A DNA stretch of 64,000 nucleotides from Roseibium sp. Its GTDB lineage: Bacteria > Pseudomonadota > Alphaproteobacteria > Rhizobiales > Stappiaceae. The stretch is from NCBI GenBank assembly GCA_017643925.1, contig JAEPML010000001.1, positions 1 through 64,000 on the forward strand, written 5' to 3'. The notes beneath the pieces were generated by a model. That model was not told the origin of the DNA. It did no database searches and saw nothing but the letters and a program-made list of their open reading frames with translations. The position numbers and the translations under genes were made by a program. Below are positions 18,567 to 27,186 of this stretch, one piece after another (position 1 is the stretch's first letter; each line of letters starts with the position of its first letter).

Positions 18567-19222
18567 GCGTGATCTCCGGTTTGCTGCCCCCAGGGCGCGA
18601 CGGTCAATTCCGGCCAAAGCGCCTTCATTCGCTCCGCCTTTTCAACATAGGTCTGTTCGTTCGGCTGGACATAGTTCGGCACAAGGCGCATGGCGAACAG
18701 GTTGGCAAGGCCAAACGGCGCGGCCACGACGAGGCCTTCTGAAGCGTCCAACCGGACCGCAACTGCATGCGTGCGCGCTGCGTATGTCGTCAGCGAATCC
18801 ATGGCGCAGTCAAGTGGTCTATAGGGTCTGCCAAAACGCTGTTCGTACCACAGATGGACGCGCGCCTGGTTTCGCGTTTCAAGAAGCTTCGCAAGGTCTG
18901 GAAGCGCATCGTTGACCTTTTTGATCACTGCGTCTTCCGCTTCGTAGGACAGGTCGCTACCGTCGAAATAGATGATGTCGAAGTCCTTAATACCGTGAAA
19001 GTGGGGACGGCCCGTCATGACGTTCCAGACGGTCTGGTAGATGCCGCCGGACACCAGCCAGGCATCGGGCAGGTTAAGCTCCCGGATGGATTCCAAGATC
19101 TCCATGACATGCGGCACGGTTTTCAAGACATGTTTCAGCGCTTTTATCCGGTCCTCTTCTGCGGCGGCATAGGGTTGGCCGAGGCGCGCGTAATCATCGG
19201 GTCGGAACGGGGTGTCGGTCAT
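18563..19222 (-). CDS. Nucleotidyltransferase-like protein (NTP_transf_6 / DUF925 type)
   Basis: A 219-residue protein with the family blocks LPDAWLVSGGIYQTVWNVMT, GIKDFDIIYFDGSDLSYEAE, RNQARVHLWYEQRFGRPYRP and ASEGLVVAAPFGLANLFAMR. The GG...D-x-D arrangement (SGG, then KDFDIIYFD) resembles minimal nucleotidyltransferases, and the family is annotated as NTP_transf_6. The substrate is unknown. It is the first gene of a two-gene operon with the MOSC protein. Confidence 0.85.
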   Translation of the reverse strand: MTDTPFRPDDYARLGQPYAAAEEDRIKALKHVLKTVPHVMEILESIRELNLPDAWLVSGGIYQTVWNVMTGRPHFHGIKDFDIIYFDGSDLSYEAEDAVIKKVNDALPDLAKLLETRNQARVHLWYEQRFGRPYRPLDCAMDSLTTYAARTHAVAVRLDASEGLVVAAPFGLANLFAMRLVPNYVQPNEQTYVEKAERMKALWPELTVAPWGQQTGDHA

Positions 19223-19480
19223 GGAAGCAACTTTCTGAGACGGCAGCAGAGCCTAGCTGATTCTGGGGTGCATAACAGAGTGCTGTTGTTCTGGGTCAAT
19301 GCAGCGCGCGCGAAGCTGAAGCAGCATTGTGCGCAAGAGCCCGAATCCGGAAATGGTCAAGCGCCGATGCCCTGGTGTTGCTTTCAAAAATGCCGCGGCA
19401 CCTATGCCGACTGGCAAAGCTTGAAACTCTGTGATTTGGTTCCATGTGATTTCTTAGACCACTGATTTCAGGATGCGCAA

Positions 19481-19819
19481 ATGAGCGGATTGCACACTTT
19501 CTCCTTTGGCCGTGCGGGCAAGCTCCTCTCCCTGGCAATGGCAGGCGCCTTTGTTTCGCTTGCAGCAATACAGACTGCGGACGCCCAGACCAGACGCGTG
19601 GATTCCCGGTCGCTGACCTGCTCACAGGTCCAGTCGATGATCAACCAGCGCGGCGCGGTTCTGCTGAGCACCGGGCAATACACGTTCGACCGATATGTCT
19701 CAAACAGGAACCAGTGTCAGCATGGGGAAGTGCTTTATCGCGATACGGTTCCAACCAAGGACAACGGTCGCTGCAGAGTGCAACGATGCGCAGATGATTT
19801 CCGTTTCTATCGCGACTAG
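19481..19819 (+). CDS. Small secreted Cys protein, array member 1
   Basis: A 112-residue exported protein: signal peptide ending about ADAQ (residue 36), then a ~75-residue mature domain with four cysteines. The shared pattern is LTCSQ-x-Q, (N/D)QRGAV-L-STG, TFDRYVSNRNQC and PTKDN-x-x-C...C. The same pattern occurs in the next three genes, so this is a tandem paralogue family common as hypothetical proteins in Rhizobiales. Function is unknown. Four conserved Cys suggest two disulfides in the periplasm or outside the cell. The 18-base word at 19454-19471 lies directly upstream of its start. Confidence 0.78.
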   Translation: MSGLHTFSFGRAGKLLSLAMAGAFVSLAAIQTADAQTRRVDSRSLTCSQVQSMINQRGAVLLSTGQYTFDRYVSNRNQCQHGEVLYRDTVPTKDNGRCRVQRCADDFRFYRD

Positions 19820-19868
19820 GCGGAGAATTTGAAAGGCGACACCTGGTGTCCCGAAGCTGGAGCAGCGC

Positions 19869-20198
19869 ATGAGACTGAAGCGAAAGGCAGCCGTATCTCG
19901 ACGTGCCCTCGGCGGCGCTTTGTTGGCGGCGGTTTTTGTTGCCGGATCATTTCCGGCCGATGCGCAATCCCGCAGGCCGGACACCCGGTCGATGACTTGC
20001 TCGCAGGCCCAGGCGCTGGTGGACCAGCGCGGTGGGATCGTGATGAGCACGGGGCAGCATACCTTTGACCGGTTCGTTTCAAACCGGAGCTTCTGCCAGG
20101 TTGGAGAAACGGTCTGGCGGGAGCGCGTCCAGACAAAGGACAATCCCAAGTGTCTCTTGCAGATTTGCGTCAACCGGTCGCCTTTGCGCTTCAGGTAG
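19869..20198 (+). CDS. Small secreted Cys protein, array member 2
   Basis: A 109-residue paralogue of the preceding gene. The signal peptide ends near ADAQSRR. The mature part reads RPDTRSMTCSQAQALVDQRG, IVMSTGQHTFDRFVSNRSFC, QTKDNPKCLLQIC. The Cys spacing matches member 1. It starts 49 bp after member 1, so co-transcription is likely. Function is unknown. Confidence 0.78.
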   Translation: MRLKRKAAVSRRALGGALLAAVFVAGSFPADAQSRRPDTRSMTCSQAQALVDQRGGIVMSTGQHTFDRFVSNRSFCQVGETVWRERVQTKDNPKCLLQICVNRSPLRFR

Positions 20199-20260
20199 GA
20201 CGGCACCCGGGCATGCAACCAGCTTGACGTGGCCGGGGATGCGATTGAGGAGTGCAGTGC

Positions 20261-20590
20261 ATGACCACCGCGAAACACTTCCGCTGTTCTGACTGGATGC
20301 CTCGGATCGCCGGGGCGCTGTTCCTGTCGCTGTGTAGCGCGAGCATGGTCATGGCGCAGTCCGCACGGCCGGACACCCGCACGATGACGTGCGCGCAAGC
20401 CCAGGCCCTGGTCAAGCAACGCGGAGAGGTCGTAATGACGACCGGCCCGACAACCTTCGACAAGTTCGTTGCGGATGCACGCTATTGCCGGCCGCAATCC
20501 AACTCCGTCCGCGCCAGGTTCGCTCCAACCAAGGACAATCCGAAATGCGCTGTTGGAAACCGGTGTTTCAGCAATCGTGAACGCCGCTAG
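20261..20590 (+). CDS. Small secreted Cys protein, array member 3
   Basis: A 109-residue paralogue. The signal peptide (MPRIAGALFLSLCSASMVMAQ) is preceded by a longer n-region. The mature core is RPDTRTMTCAQAQALVKQRG, EVVMTTGPTTFDKFVADARY-C and APTKDNPKCAVGNRC. The ATG at 20261 has GAGGAG at nine bases; a GTG at 20252 sits directly on the RBS and is unlikely. Compared with members 1 and 2 it has a small insertion around RPQSNSVRAR. Function is unknown. Confidence 0.76.
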   Translation: MTTAKHFRCSDWMPRIAGALFLSLCSASMVMAQSARPDTRTMTCAQAQALVKQRGEVVMTTGPTTFDKFVADARYCRPQSNSVRARFAPTKDNPKCAVGNRCFSNRERR

Positions 20591-20810
20591 ATCGGAACTC
20601 GGGACGAACCCCTCTTCCAGCCGTCTTCAATTGACCGCCTTCTTTTGCGCGATGAGAAGCTCATTTCCTGTGGCCTGATGACCACGGCACGGGCCTGGCG
20701 AATGCTGCCTATTGCAATCCGGTCTCATTTTACTGATATGAAAAGAGCAAGCGCATTTGTTTGAAGCTGAATATTATAACCATGCGGATCAACGCGGGAA
20801 CCAATAGCTG

Positions 20811-21149
20811 ATGAGCCATTTTTTTATTTCTGACCGGCAAGCCGTTGCGACTTCTTTCCTGAAGACGGGTCTCGCCGGAGCGGTGGTCCTGCTGTCGCTT
20901 TATCCGGCGACCGCTCAAACGCGGCGGCAACCGAACACCGAAACGTTGACCTGCGCACAGACCCACGACCTGATCGACCGGTTCGGAGCGATCAATCTGA
21001 AATCCGGTCCCGTGAAGTTCGACCGGTATGTATCAAGCAGGAGCCAGTGTTTTGCAGGGCAGGGTCTGAGGAACGTCAATGTTCCGACCAAGGACAATCC
21101 GCGCTGCACGGTGCAGATCTGCGCTGAACTGGATCACAATCGCAATTGA
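20811..21149 (+). CDS. Small secreted Cys protein, array member 4 (most divergent)
   Basis: A 112-residue paralogue with signal peptide ending near TAQTRR. The mature core is NTETLTCAQTHDLIDRFGAI, GPVKFDRYVSSRSQC and VPTKDNPRCTVQIC. The RG of the QRG block is replaced by RFG, and the spacing from the previous member is larger (220 bp of noncoding, GC-poorer DNA). The divergence suggests an older duplication or a separate transcript. Function is unknown. Confidence 0.76.
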   Translation: MSHFFISDRQAVATSFLKTGLAGAVVLLSLYPATAQTRRQPNTETLTCAQTHDLIDRFGAINLKSGPVKFDRYVSSRSQCFAGQGLRNVNVPTKDNPRCTVQICAELDHNRN

Positions 21150-21155
21150 CCGGTA

Positions 21156-21176
21156 CCGCGCGGACAAGCCGCGCGG
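21156..21176. terminator. GC-rich hairpin between convergent genes
   Basis: Two copies of the self-complementary octamer CCGCGCGG around loop ACAAG form an 8-bp stem between array member 4 (plus) and pheT (minus). There is no T-run on either side, so a bidirectional terminator role is plausible but not certain. Confidence 0.45.
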
Positions 21177-21197
21177 CAGTTAGGTTGAACGGCCGTC

Positions 21198-23615
21198 CTA
21201 TCCCCTGAGCGTACCGCCGGTCGCTTTCTCGACATTGGCGATGATCTTCTTGGCGACAGCATCGATCTCTTCATCGGTCAGGGTTTTCTGACGCGGTTGC
21301 AAGAGAACGTCGATGGCGACGGACTTCTGATCTTCCGGTACGCCCTGGCCTTCGTAGATATCGAAGAGCGTGACATCCGCGATCAGGTTTTTCTCCGCAC
21401 CACGAGCCGCTTTCAGCAGGGTTCCGGCGGTGACGTCCTTTCCGACCAGGAATGCGAAATCGCGCCGGACCGGCATCAGGTGGCTGGCGTTCAGCGCGCC
21501 CTTGGAGCGACCGCCCTTTGATTTCGGCTGCGGCAGTGCATCGAGATAGACCTCGAACGCCACAAGCGGGCCTTCGATGTCCAGCTTGGCGAGTGTGCGC
21601 GGATGCACTTCGCCGAAGATCGCCAGCGTGTTCTTCGGTCCCTGTTTCAGGCAGCCGGAACGGCCCGGATGCAGCGTGTCCGGTGCATCCGTGTAGACCT
21701 GAAGCTTGTCGACCTGGGCGCCGATGGCAGCAAGTGCTGCTTCCGCGTCGGCCTTGGCGTCGAACACATCGACATCTGCAGATGCGCCGGACCAGTGACG
21801 GCCCGCGCCCTGGAACCTGGCAGTGCCCCGGCGGACCCCGGCGGCCACCATCTTCTGGCCTTCCGGTGTATCGTTTTCGAAGACCTGTCCAATCTCGAAC
21901 AGGGCGACGTCACCGAAGCCACGGTCGGCGTTGCGCTGAGCCGCCGCCAACAGACCCGGCAACAGGCTCGGACGCATGTCGGTCATTTCGTGGGAGATCG
22001 GGTTGGCCAGCGCAAGGTCAGCCTGACCACCACCGAAGAGCTCGGCCTGATCCCTGGAAATGAAGGACCAGGTCACGGCCTCGTTCAATCCACGGGTCGC
22101 CAGCGCACGCCGTGCCCTGTTGCGGCGGATCTGGCCCGTGGTCAGGACTTTCTGACCAACAGTGCCTGTGCGCGGGAGCGGCGTGAAGGACACGCGATCC
22201 AGCCCGATGATGCGAACCACTTCCTCGACAAGGTCGGCCTTGCCTTCGATATCCGGGCGCCAGCTCGGCGCGGCCACCTTGACCGTGTCTCCGGAGCCGG
22301 ACATCCAGAATCCGAGCGACTTCAGAGTCACGTTGATTTCCGCCTGGGAGATTTCAACACCCGAGAGGCGCTTCACCTCGGAATAGGGGAACTCGATGAT
22401 GTTGGTGCTGTCGGGTACCTTGCCGGCCTGAATGGGCTCAGAGGGCTCGCCCCCGCACAGGTCCAGCACCATGCGTGTTGCATATTCGAGGCCCGGCATC
22501 ATGTAGTCCGGGTCGACACCACGCTCGAAACGGTAACGGGCGTCCGTATTGACGCCGAGCTTGCGGCCAGTTGCAGCAATGTCGTCTTCGTCCCAGAGAG
22601 CGGATTCAATCAGCACATTGACGGTGTCTTCGGTGCAGCCGGACGGTTCGCCACCCAGAATGCCACCAAGGCTTTCGACCGCGTTTTCGTCGGCGATGAC
22701 ACAGACCGTGTCGTCGACCTCGTAAGACTTGCCGTTGAGACCATCGAGACTCTCGCCGGTCTTGCCCCGGCGGACGACCAGATTGCCGTGCACCTTGTCC
22801 GCATCGAAGACGTGCAGCGGACGACCCTGGTCGAATGTGATGTAGTTGGTGATATCCACCAGGATGTTGATCGGGCGAAGGCCGATTGCGGTCAAACGGT
22901 CCTGCAGCCATTTCGGCGAGGGGCCGTTCTTGATGCCCTTGACCATGCGCAGACCGAAGGCCTTGCACATCGGCTTGGTGTCGCCGAAGTCCAGGGTCAC
23001 GTCGGTCGGGCAGGGATAGCTGCCACGGATCTGCTCGTGCGAACGCTCCTTCAGCTTGCCGAGCCCGGCAGCCGCAAGGTCGCGCGCAATGCCGTAAACG
23101 CCGGTGCAGTCCGGCCGGTTCGGGGTAAGACCGATCTCGATGACGGGTTCGTCCATGCCGGCCCACTCGGCGTAGTTGACGCCTACGGGGGCATCAGCCG
23201 GCAGGTCGATGATACCATCATGCTCGTCGGACAGTTCCAGCTCGCGCTCGGAACACATCATGCCGAAACTTTCGACATCGCGGATCTTGCCGACGGACAG
23301 GGTGACATCGAGGCCGGGAATATAATCGCCCGGCTTGCCAAGGACACCGACCAGACCCGCCCGTGCATTCGGGGCACCGCAGACGATCTGAACCGGGTCA
23401 CCTTCGCCGGTGTCCACTTTCAGGACCCGCAAGCGGTCGGCGTTTGGATGCTGTTCGGCTTCGAGAACCTTCGCGATCCTGAACGGCTTCAGACGGTCGG
23501 CACGATTGGTGACTTCCTCGACCTCAAGTCCGATCATCGTCAGGCGTTCGACGATCTCTTCAAGACTTGCCTCGGTTTCCAGATGCTCCTTGAGCCAGGA
23601 AAGGGTGAATTTCAT
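21198..23615 (-). CDS. pheT: Phenylalanine--tRNA ligase beta subunit
   Basis: A 805-residue beta subunit of the alpha2-beta2 enzyme that charges tRNA-Phe. The start [20 protein letters not shown] is canonical. The tRNA-binding OB fold lies near 39-150 ([30 protein letters not shown]). B3/B4 editing and B5 domains follow ([40 protein letters not shown]). A C-terminal ferredoxin-like anticodon-binding domain ([16 protein letters not shown]-like [20 protein letters not shown]) ends the protein. It is the last gene of the pheS-(membrane protein)-pheT run. Confidence 0.97.
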   Translation of the reverse strand: MKFTLSWLKEHLETEASLEEIVERLTMIGLEVEEVTNRADRLKPFRIAKVLEAEQHPNADRLRVLKVDTGEGDPVQIVCGAPNARAGLVGVLGKPGDYIPGLDVTLSVGKIRDVESFGMMCSERELELSDEHDGIIDLPADAPVGVNYAEWAGMDEPVIEIGLTPNRPDCTGVYGIARDLAAAGLGKLKERSHEQIRGSYPCPTDVTLDFGDTKPMCKAFGLRMVKGIKNGPSPKWLQDRLTAIGLRPINILVDITNYITFDQGRPLHVFDADKVHGNLVVRRGKTGESLDGLNGKSYEVDDTVCVIADENAVESLGGILGGEPSGCTEDTVNVLIESALWDEDDIAATGRKLGVNTDARYRFERGVDPDYMMPGLEYATRMVLDLCGGEPSEPIQAGKVPDSTNIIEFPYSEVKRLSGVEISQAEINVTLKSLGFWMSGSGDTVKVAAPSWRPDIEGKADLVEEVVRIIGLDRVSFTPLPRTGTVGQKVLTTGQIRRNRARRALATRGLNEAVTWSFISRDQAELFGGGQADLALANPISHEMTDMRPSLLPGLLAAAQRNADRGFGDVALFEIGQVFENDTPEGQKMVAAGVRRGTARFQGAGRHWSGASADVDVFDAKADAEAALAAIGAQVDKLQVYTDAPDTLHPGRSGCLKQGPKNTLAIFGEVHPRTLAKLDIEGPLVAFEVYLDALPQPKSKGGRSKGALNASHLMPVRRDFAFLVGKDVTAGTLLKAARGAEKNLIADVTLFDIYEGQGVPEDQKSVAIDVLLQPRQKTLTDEEIDAVAKKIIANVEKATGGTLRG

Positions 23616-23678
23616 GAGCTTTACTCTTTATCGGTCAGGCGGCCTTCGGGGACCGCAAATCTTGTGAGCCGGGGCGCG

Positions 23679-24341
23679 CTAGTTGTTGAAGCGGTCCAGT
23701 TCCGGAAGGATGGTGGCTTCGCCGTAGTTTTCCGCGAAGCGCCGGCCGATTTCGGAAAAATCCTCGGTCCAGCGCCGCACCATCTCGGGTGTGATCTGTT
23801 CGCCGGTTGAAATGGCCTGAGCAGCCTCTGTCTCGATGCGATCGCGCAAGATGCCCAGCTCGAACTGGGCCGCGTATTCGGCCCGGTATTTGCCGAGCCA
23901 TCCCATGGCCACGATGATGACCATGACCAACAGGGCCGCCGAGCTTGTCAGACCTGCCCACTTGGCCGTGCCGCTGATGCGCTTGTCGCTGGCGATCAGG
24001 ATGATCGATGCGATTGTAAGGAACGCAACGATGTAAATCGCCTGCAGAAAGCTCTGATACTTTTCTGCCGAACTGGCTTCGTGTCCGGCACGCAACCGGG
24101 TGATCCGGTCCCTCAGATACAGCAGAGCGTCGGCCTCGGTCCCCAGTTTCTCGCGAAAATAGGTATCGCAGAACCGAAGACGCCCACGACGCTCGATCTT
24201 GTCGGCACAGGCTTCCAGAAACGACGTCGGTGTCGGCACACGCGCGTCCCTGTCGGATGTCTGGGTCGTTTGCGCTGCGGCGGGCAGCAGGGTTGCCAGC
24301 ATGAGCGCCAGGACAACAAACAAGCGGGTCAGCATTGACAT
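23679..24341 (-). CDS. Unknown membrane protein between pheS and pheT
   Basis: A 220-residue protein with an N-terminal signal peptide or anchor (MSMLTRLFVVLALMLATLLP AAAQ split across the cleavage site), a cysteine-containing periplasmic stretch (FLEACADKIERRGRLRFCDT), two central membrane helices (SFLQAIYIVAFLTIASIILI and AGLTSSAALLVMVIIVAMGW) and a helical C-terminal tail with FSEIGRRFAENYGEATILPE. No known family is recognised. The start at 24341 follows GAGGGG. It sits tightly between pheS (26 bp) and pheT (63 bp) on the same strand, so it is probably co-transcribed with them although nothing ties it to tRNA charging. Confidence 0.75.
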   Translation of the reverse strand: MSMLTRLFVVLALMLATLLPAAAQTTQTSDRDARVPTPTSFLEACADKIERRGRLRFCDTYFREKLGTEADALLYLRDRITRLRAGHEASSAEKYQSFLQAIYIVAFLTIASIILIASDKRISGTAKWAGLTSSAALLVMVIIVAMGWLGKYRAEYAAQFELGILRDRIETEAAQAISTGEQITPEMVRRWTEDFSEIGRRFAENYGEATILPELDRFNN

Positions 24342-24367
24342 GATCTCGCCCCTCAAAAATCAGATGG

Positions 24368-25450
24368 TCAACTGGACAACCCGCCGAACAGGGTCGGCAG
24401 GTCGAGTGGGCGGAAGCCGTAATGCTTGATCCAGCGCACATCGGCGTCGAAGAAGGCACGCAGGTCCGGCATGCCGTATTTCAGCATGGCGATCCGGTCG
24501 ATACCCATGCCCCAGGCAAAGCCCTGATAGACATCCGGGTCGAGACCGCAGTTGCGGATCACGTTCGGATGCACCATGCCGCAGCCGAGAATTTCCAGCC
24601 AGTCGTCGCCCTGGCCGATCTTCACTTCACCACCGGACCGGTCGCACTGGATGTCGACTTCCATGGACGGTTCCGTGAACGGGAAGAAGCTCGGACGGAA
24701 ACGCATCTTGATGTCGTCGACTTCAAAGAAGGATTTGCAGAACTCCTGCAGCACCCATTTCAGGTGGCCGAAATGGCTTTCCTTGTCGATCACCAGTCCC
24801 TCGACCTGGTGGAACATCGGCGTGTGGGTCTGGTCGCTGTCGCACCGGTATGTGCGGCCCGGAATGATCACGCGGATCGGTGGCTCCTGGTTGCGCATCG
24901 TCCGGATCTGGACCGGCGACGTATGGGTCCGCAGCAACAGCCGCTCACCGTCTTCCTTCTCGTTGAAGAAGAACGTGTCGTGCATTTCACGCGCCGGATG
25001 GCCTTCGGGGAAGTTCAGCGCTGTGAAGTTCAGCTCATCGGTTTCAATGTCCGGACCTTCGGCAATGGAAAAGCCCATGTCGGCGAAGATCGCGGTCAGC
25101 TCGTCAATCACCTGGCTGACCGGATGGATCCGGCCGCTTTCGGCGGGCGATGGGCGCAGGGGAAGAGAGACATCGACTGTCTCGCTGGCAAGGCGGGCTT
25201 CAAGTGCCGCCTCCGCCAGAACATCCTTGCGGGCGGTGATCGCGTCGGAAATCTTGGCCTTCAGGCCATTCAGCGCCGGGCCCATGACCTGGCGTTCTTC
25301 CGGGGTCATCTTCCCGAGCGTTTTCATCTGCTCGGAGATCTTGCCCTTCTTGCCCAGGGCGGAGACCCGAACCTCTTCCAGCGCGGCTTCGGAACCGGCG
25401 CCGTCAATGGCGGCCAGAAGGTCGGATTCAAGTGTATCGAGATTGGACAT
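24368..25450 (-). CDS. pheS: Phenylalanine--tRNA ligase alpha subunit
   Basis: A 360-residue catalytic subunit. The N-terminal coiled coil ([20 protein letters not shown]) is followed by the class II synthetase core: motif 2 region [50 protein letters not shown], and motif 3 [18 protein letters not shown]. Length and order match bacterial PheS. No infC-rpmI-rplT genes precede it here. The upstream region carries a short Phe-rich frame discussed separately. Confidence 0.97.
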   Translation of the reverse strand: MSNLDTLESDLLAAIDGAGSEAALEEVRVSALGKKGKISEQMKTLGKMTPEERQVMGPALNGLKAKISDAITARKDVLAEAALEARLASETVDVSLPLRPSPAESGRIHPVSQVIDELTAIFADMGFSIAEGPDIETDELNFTALNFPEGHPAREMHDTFFFNEKEDGERLLLRTHTSPVQIRTMRNQEPPIRVIIPGRTYRCDSDQTHTPMFHQVEGLVIDKESHFGHLKWVLQEFCKSFFEVDDIKMRFRPSFFPFTEPSMEVDIQCDRSGGEVKIGQGDDWLEILGCGMVHPNVIRNCGLDPDVYQGFAWGMGIDRIAMLKYGMPDLRAFFDADVRWIKHYGFRPLDLPTLFGGLSS

Positions 25451-25855
25451 GCGTACTCGGTCGTCGGTTCGCGCAAGGCGCGGAATTTGGTCGAAACAGA
25501 AAGTCGGGGTCTTTTAGCGAATAATGCCGCCAATTGCCACGGCTTAAGGCGCATTAATGCGTGAGACACCTGTGAAGGAAAAAGCGCTTCTGAAAAAGCG
25601 CATTAGCGCATAAATCGCCCGCAGGCCGGACCCTGCATCTCCGGCAGGCGCACAAGAAAACCCGCAAAACGCAGGGCGTTTGCGGTCGGTCCCAAATGAA
25701 CAATATGTGCGGTGCGACAGGTCATGGAGCGCCAATGTAACGAAACATCGGGCGAAGGCAAGGGCGAAAGGGGACCTGCAATCGATGCGCTGCGGTTTGC
25801 ATATTGCTTGGAGCGGTCCTTCCCGATCAGGTCGAAGATGACCTGGGCACCAACG
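25451..25855. other. Leader region of pheS with hairpins and a Phe-rich mini-frame
   Basis: About 400 bp between the LysR gene stop and pheS, both on the minus strand. It contains a terminator-like hairpin at 25652-25686 (minus), a second hairpin at about 25585-25602 (GCGCTT...AAGCGC followed by T5 on the minus strand), and a short minus-strand frame from about 25606 to 25550 encoding MRFFRSAFSFTGVSRINAP. The plus strand holds nothing convincing. Confidence 0.5.
25652..25686 (-). terminator. Intrinsic terminator downstream of the LysR gene
   Basis: On the minus strand CCGCAAACGC-CCT-GCGTTTTGCGG forms a ten-pair stem with one bulged base, followed by GTTTTCTT. It lies about 170 bp after the LysR stop and upstream of pheS, so it should separate the two transcripts. 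Confidence 0.6.
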
Positions 25856-26773
25856 TTAACCCGTGACTTCATCTGCCCCTTTCGGCCTTCCGATAGAATC
25901 CTGCAACTCTTCCTTGAGCCAGTTTCCAAAGGCCTGTTTTGCCTTGGTTCTCGGTGCGTTTTTGCCACTGATGAGCCAATAGCCCAGTCCGGTCGCGGGT
26001 CTCTGGGGGAAGGGGGAGATCACCTGGCCGGACTTCACCGCATAGACGGCGAGCGTCTCCCAGGCGAGAAAAACGCCCTGTCCGGCAATGGCGGCATCCA
26101 GGCACAGGGAACCGTCGGAGAAGGTCGGCCCATCCTGAAGGATGCTCTCGTCCAGGCCGAAAAGGTCGAGCCAGGTTGACCAGCTGAAGATCTGGCCCGG
26201 GTCGCGGATGATTGGCAATTTGCCGATGTCGGCAGGTTCCCTGATTTCCTCTGCGAGCGCCGGGCTGCAGACCGGGAAAACGCGCTGGTTGAGGAGCTTT
26301 TCGGCATTGAGGCCCGGATAAGGGCCCTTGCCCACGCGGATGCACAGATCAACGTCACTGGTATCCGGGTCGATGAGGTCGACGGTCGCTTCGACGCGAA
26401 CCCTGACATCTGGGCAAACCCTGTTGAACGCCTTCAGGTGCCAGACAAGCCACTTGCCGGCAAAGACTGGTGCGACCGAAATGGTCAGGGCGTCTTCACG
26501 GCCACGCTGTGTCGTGGCGACGGCAGTGGCAAGGGAGGACATGGCCGACGTCAGGTGCGGCTGCATGGCAAGGACATGCGGTGTCGGCAACAGTATCCGG
26601 TTCTGGCGTTCAAAAAGCTGCACGCCCAATTGGGCCTCTGTCTTCTGGACCTGCTGACTGACCGCCCCGACCGTCACGCCGAGCTCTTCGGCAGCCGCCT
26701 TGATCGAGCCGAGGCGCGCGACAGCCTCGACGGCGCGCAGGCCGGAGAGATGGAACTGGTTCAGTGTCTTCAT
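25856..26773 (-). CDS. LysR-family transcriptional regulator
   Basis: A 305-residue regulator. The N-terminal winged helix (residues 5-65) is typical: HLSGLRAVEAVARLGSIKAA, AEELGVTVGAVSQQVQKTEA, QLGVQLFERQNRILLP. The effector domain (about 95-290) begins ISVAPVFAGKWLVWHLKAFN and contains DVDLCIRVGKGPYPG, as in GcvA-like regulators. A small gene starts 103 bp away on the opposite strand and could be under its control, the usual LysR arrangement. The effector is unknown. Confidence 0.92.
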   Translation of the reverse strand: MKTLNQFHLSGLRAVEAVARLGSIKAAAEELGVTVGAVSQQVQKTEAQLGVQLFERQNRILLPTPHVLAMQPHLTSAMSSLATAVATTQRGREDALTISVAPVFAGKWLVWHLKAFNRVCPDVRVRVEATVDLIDPDTSDVDLCIRVGKGPYPGLNAEKLLNQRVFPVCSPALAEEIREPADIGKLPIIRDPGQIFSWSTWLDLFGLDESILQDGPTFSDGSLCLDAAIAGQGVFLAWETLAVYAVKSGQVISPFPQRPATGLGYWLISGKNAPRTKAKQAFGNWLKEELQDSIGRPKGADEVTG

Positions 26774-26875
26774 TTTAGAATTTCTAAACTGAAAAGCAGA
26801 AGAAGTCGATTTTTTATATGGGAAACGGCGCGTATATATAGAGCCAAGCTAAATTCAATCCAAAGGAATTTGGCC

Positions 26876-27046
26876 ATGACAAAAACAATAAAAAGGAAAA
26901 TGAAAATCATGATGAAGCTGTTTATGCGCCGTCAGTTTACCGCGAAATCCCCATCCGCTTATGACCGTCAGGACCCGCTGTCCCATCCCGTCATCCAGCG
27001 CATGAGCCCGCGTGAACTGGCCGACCTGCCGCTGAGCCGGCGCTAA
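26876..27046 (+). CDS. Very small basic protein divergent from the LysR gene
   Basis: A 56-residue basic protein (MTKTIKRKMKIMMKLFMRRQ at the N-terminus, then SHPVIQRMSPRELADLPLSR). The tail resembles the end of DUF1127-type small proteins (a short helix with RELAD), but the match is too short to assign. AAAGGA lies at suitable distance before the ATG at 26876. A longer frame reaching back to 26438 overlaps the LysR gene and is rejected. A bidirectional hairpin follows at 27127-27158. Confidence rests on RBS, position and terminator rather than homology. Confidence 0.6.
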   Translation: MTKTIKRKMKIMMKLFMRRQFTAKSPSAYDRQDPLSHPVIQRMSPRELADLPLSRR

Positions 27047-27125
27047 GGTCACCGACCGGCTGAAACGCCGGTCACCTGATTCTTCCGACCGACCCACAGG
27101 CCGGTTGGGCAAAACCTCCAATCAG

Positions 27126-27160
27126 AAAACGGCGCTCGGGTTCTCCCCGGCGCCGTTTCT
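27126..27160. terminator. Bidirectional terminator between convergent genes
   Basis: The arms AAACGGCGC (27127-27135) and GCGCCGTTT (27150-27158) lie between the small plus-strand gene and the minus-strand secreted protein gene. The minus side has TTTTCTGATT after the stem, the plus side CTGTTT, so termination is better supported on the minus strand. Confidence 0.7.
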
Positions 27161-27186
27161 GTTTCGGGCAGTGGGGCTGGGATACG

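Noticed and set aside
20730..20966. Minus-strand frame before array member 4
   Set aside because: It covers the promoter and signal-peptide region of array member 4 in antisense and has no family match.
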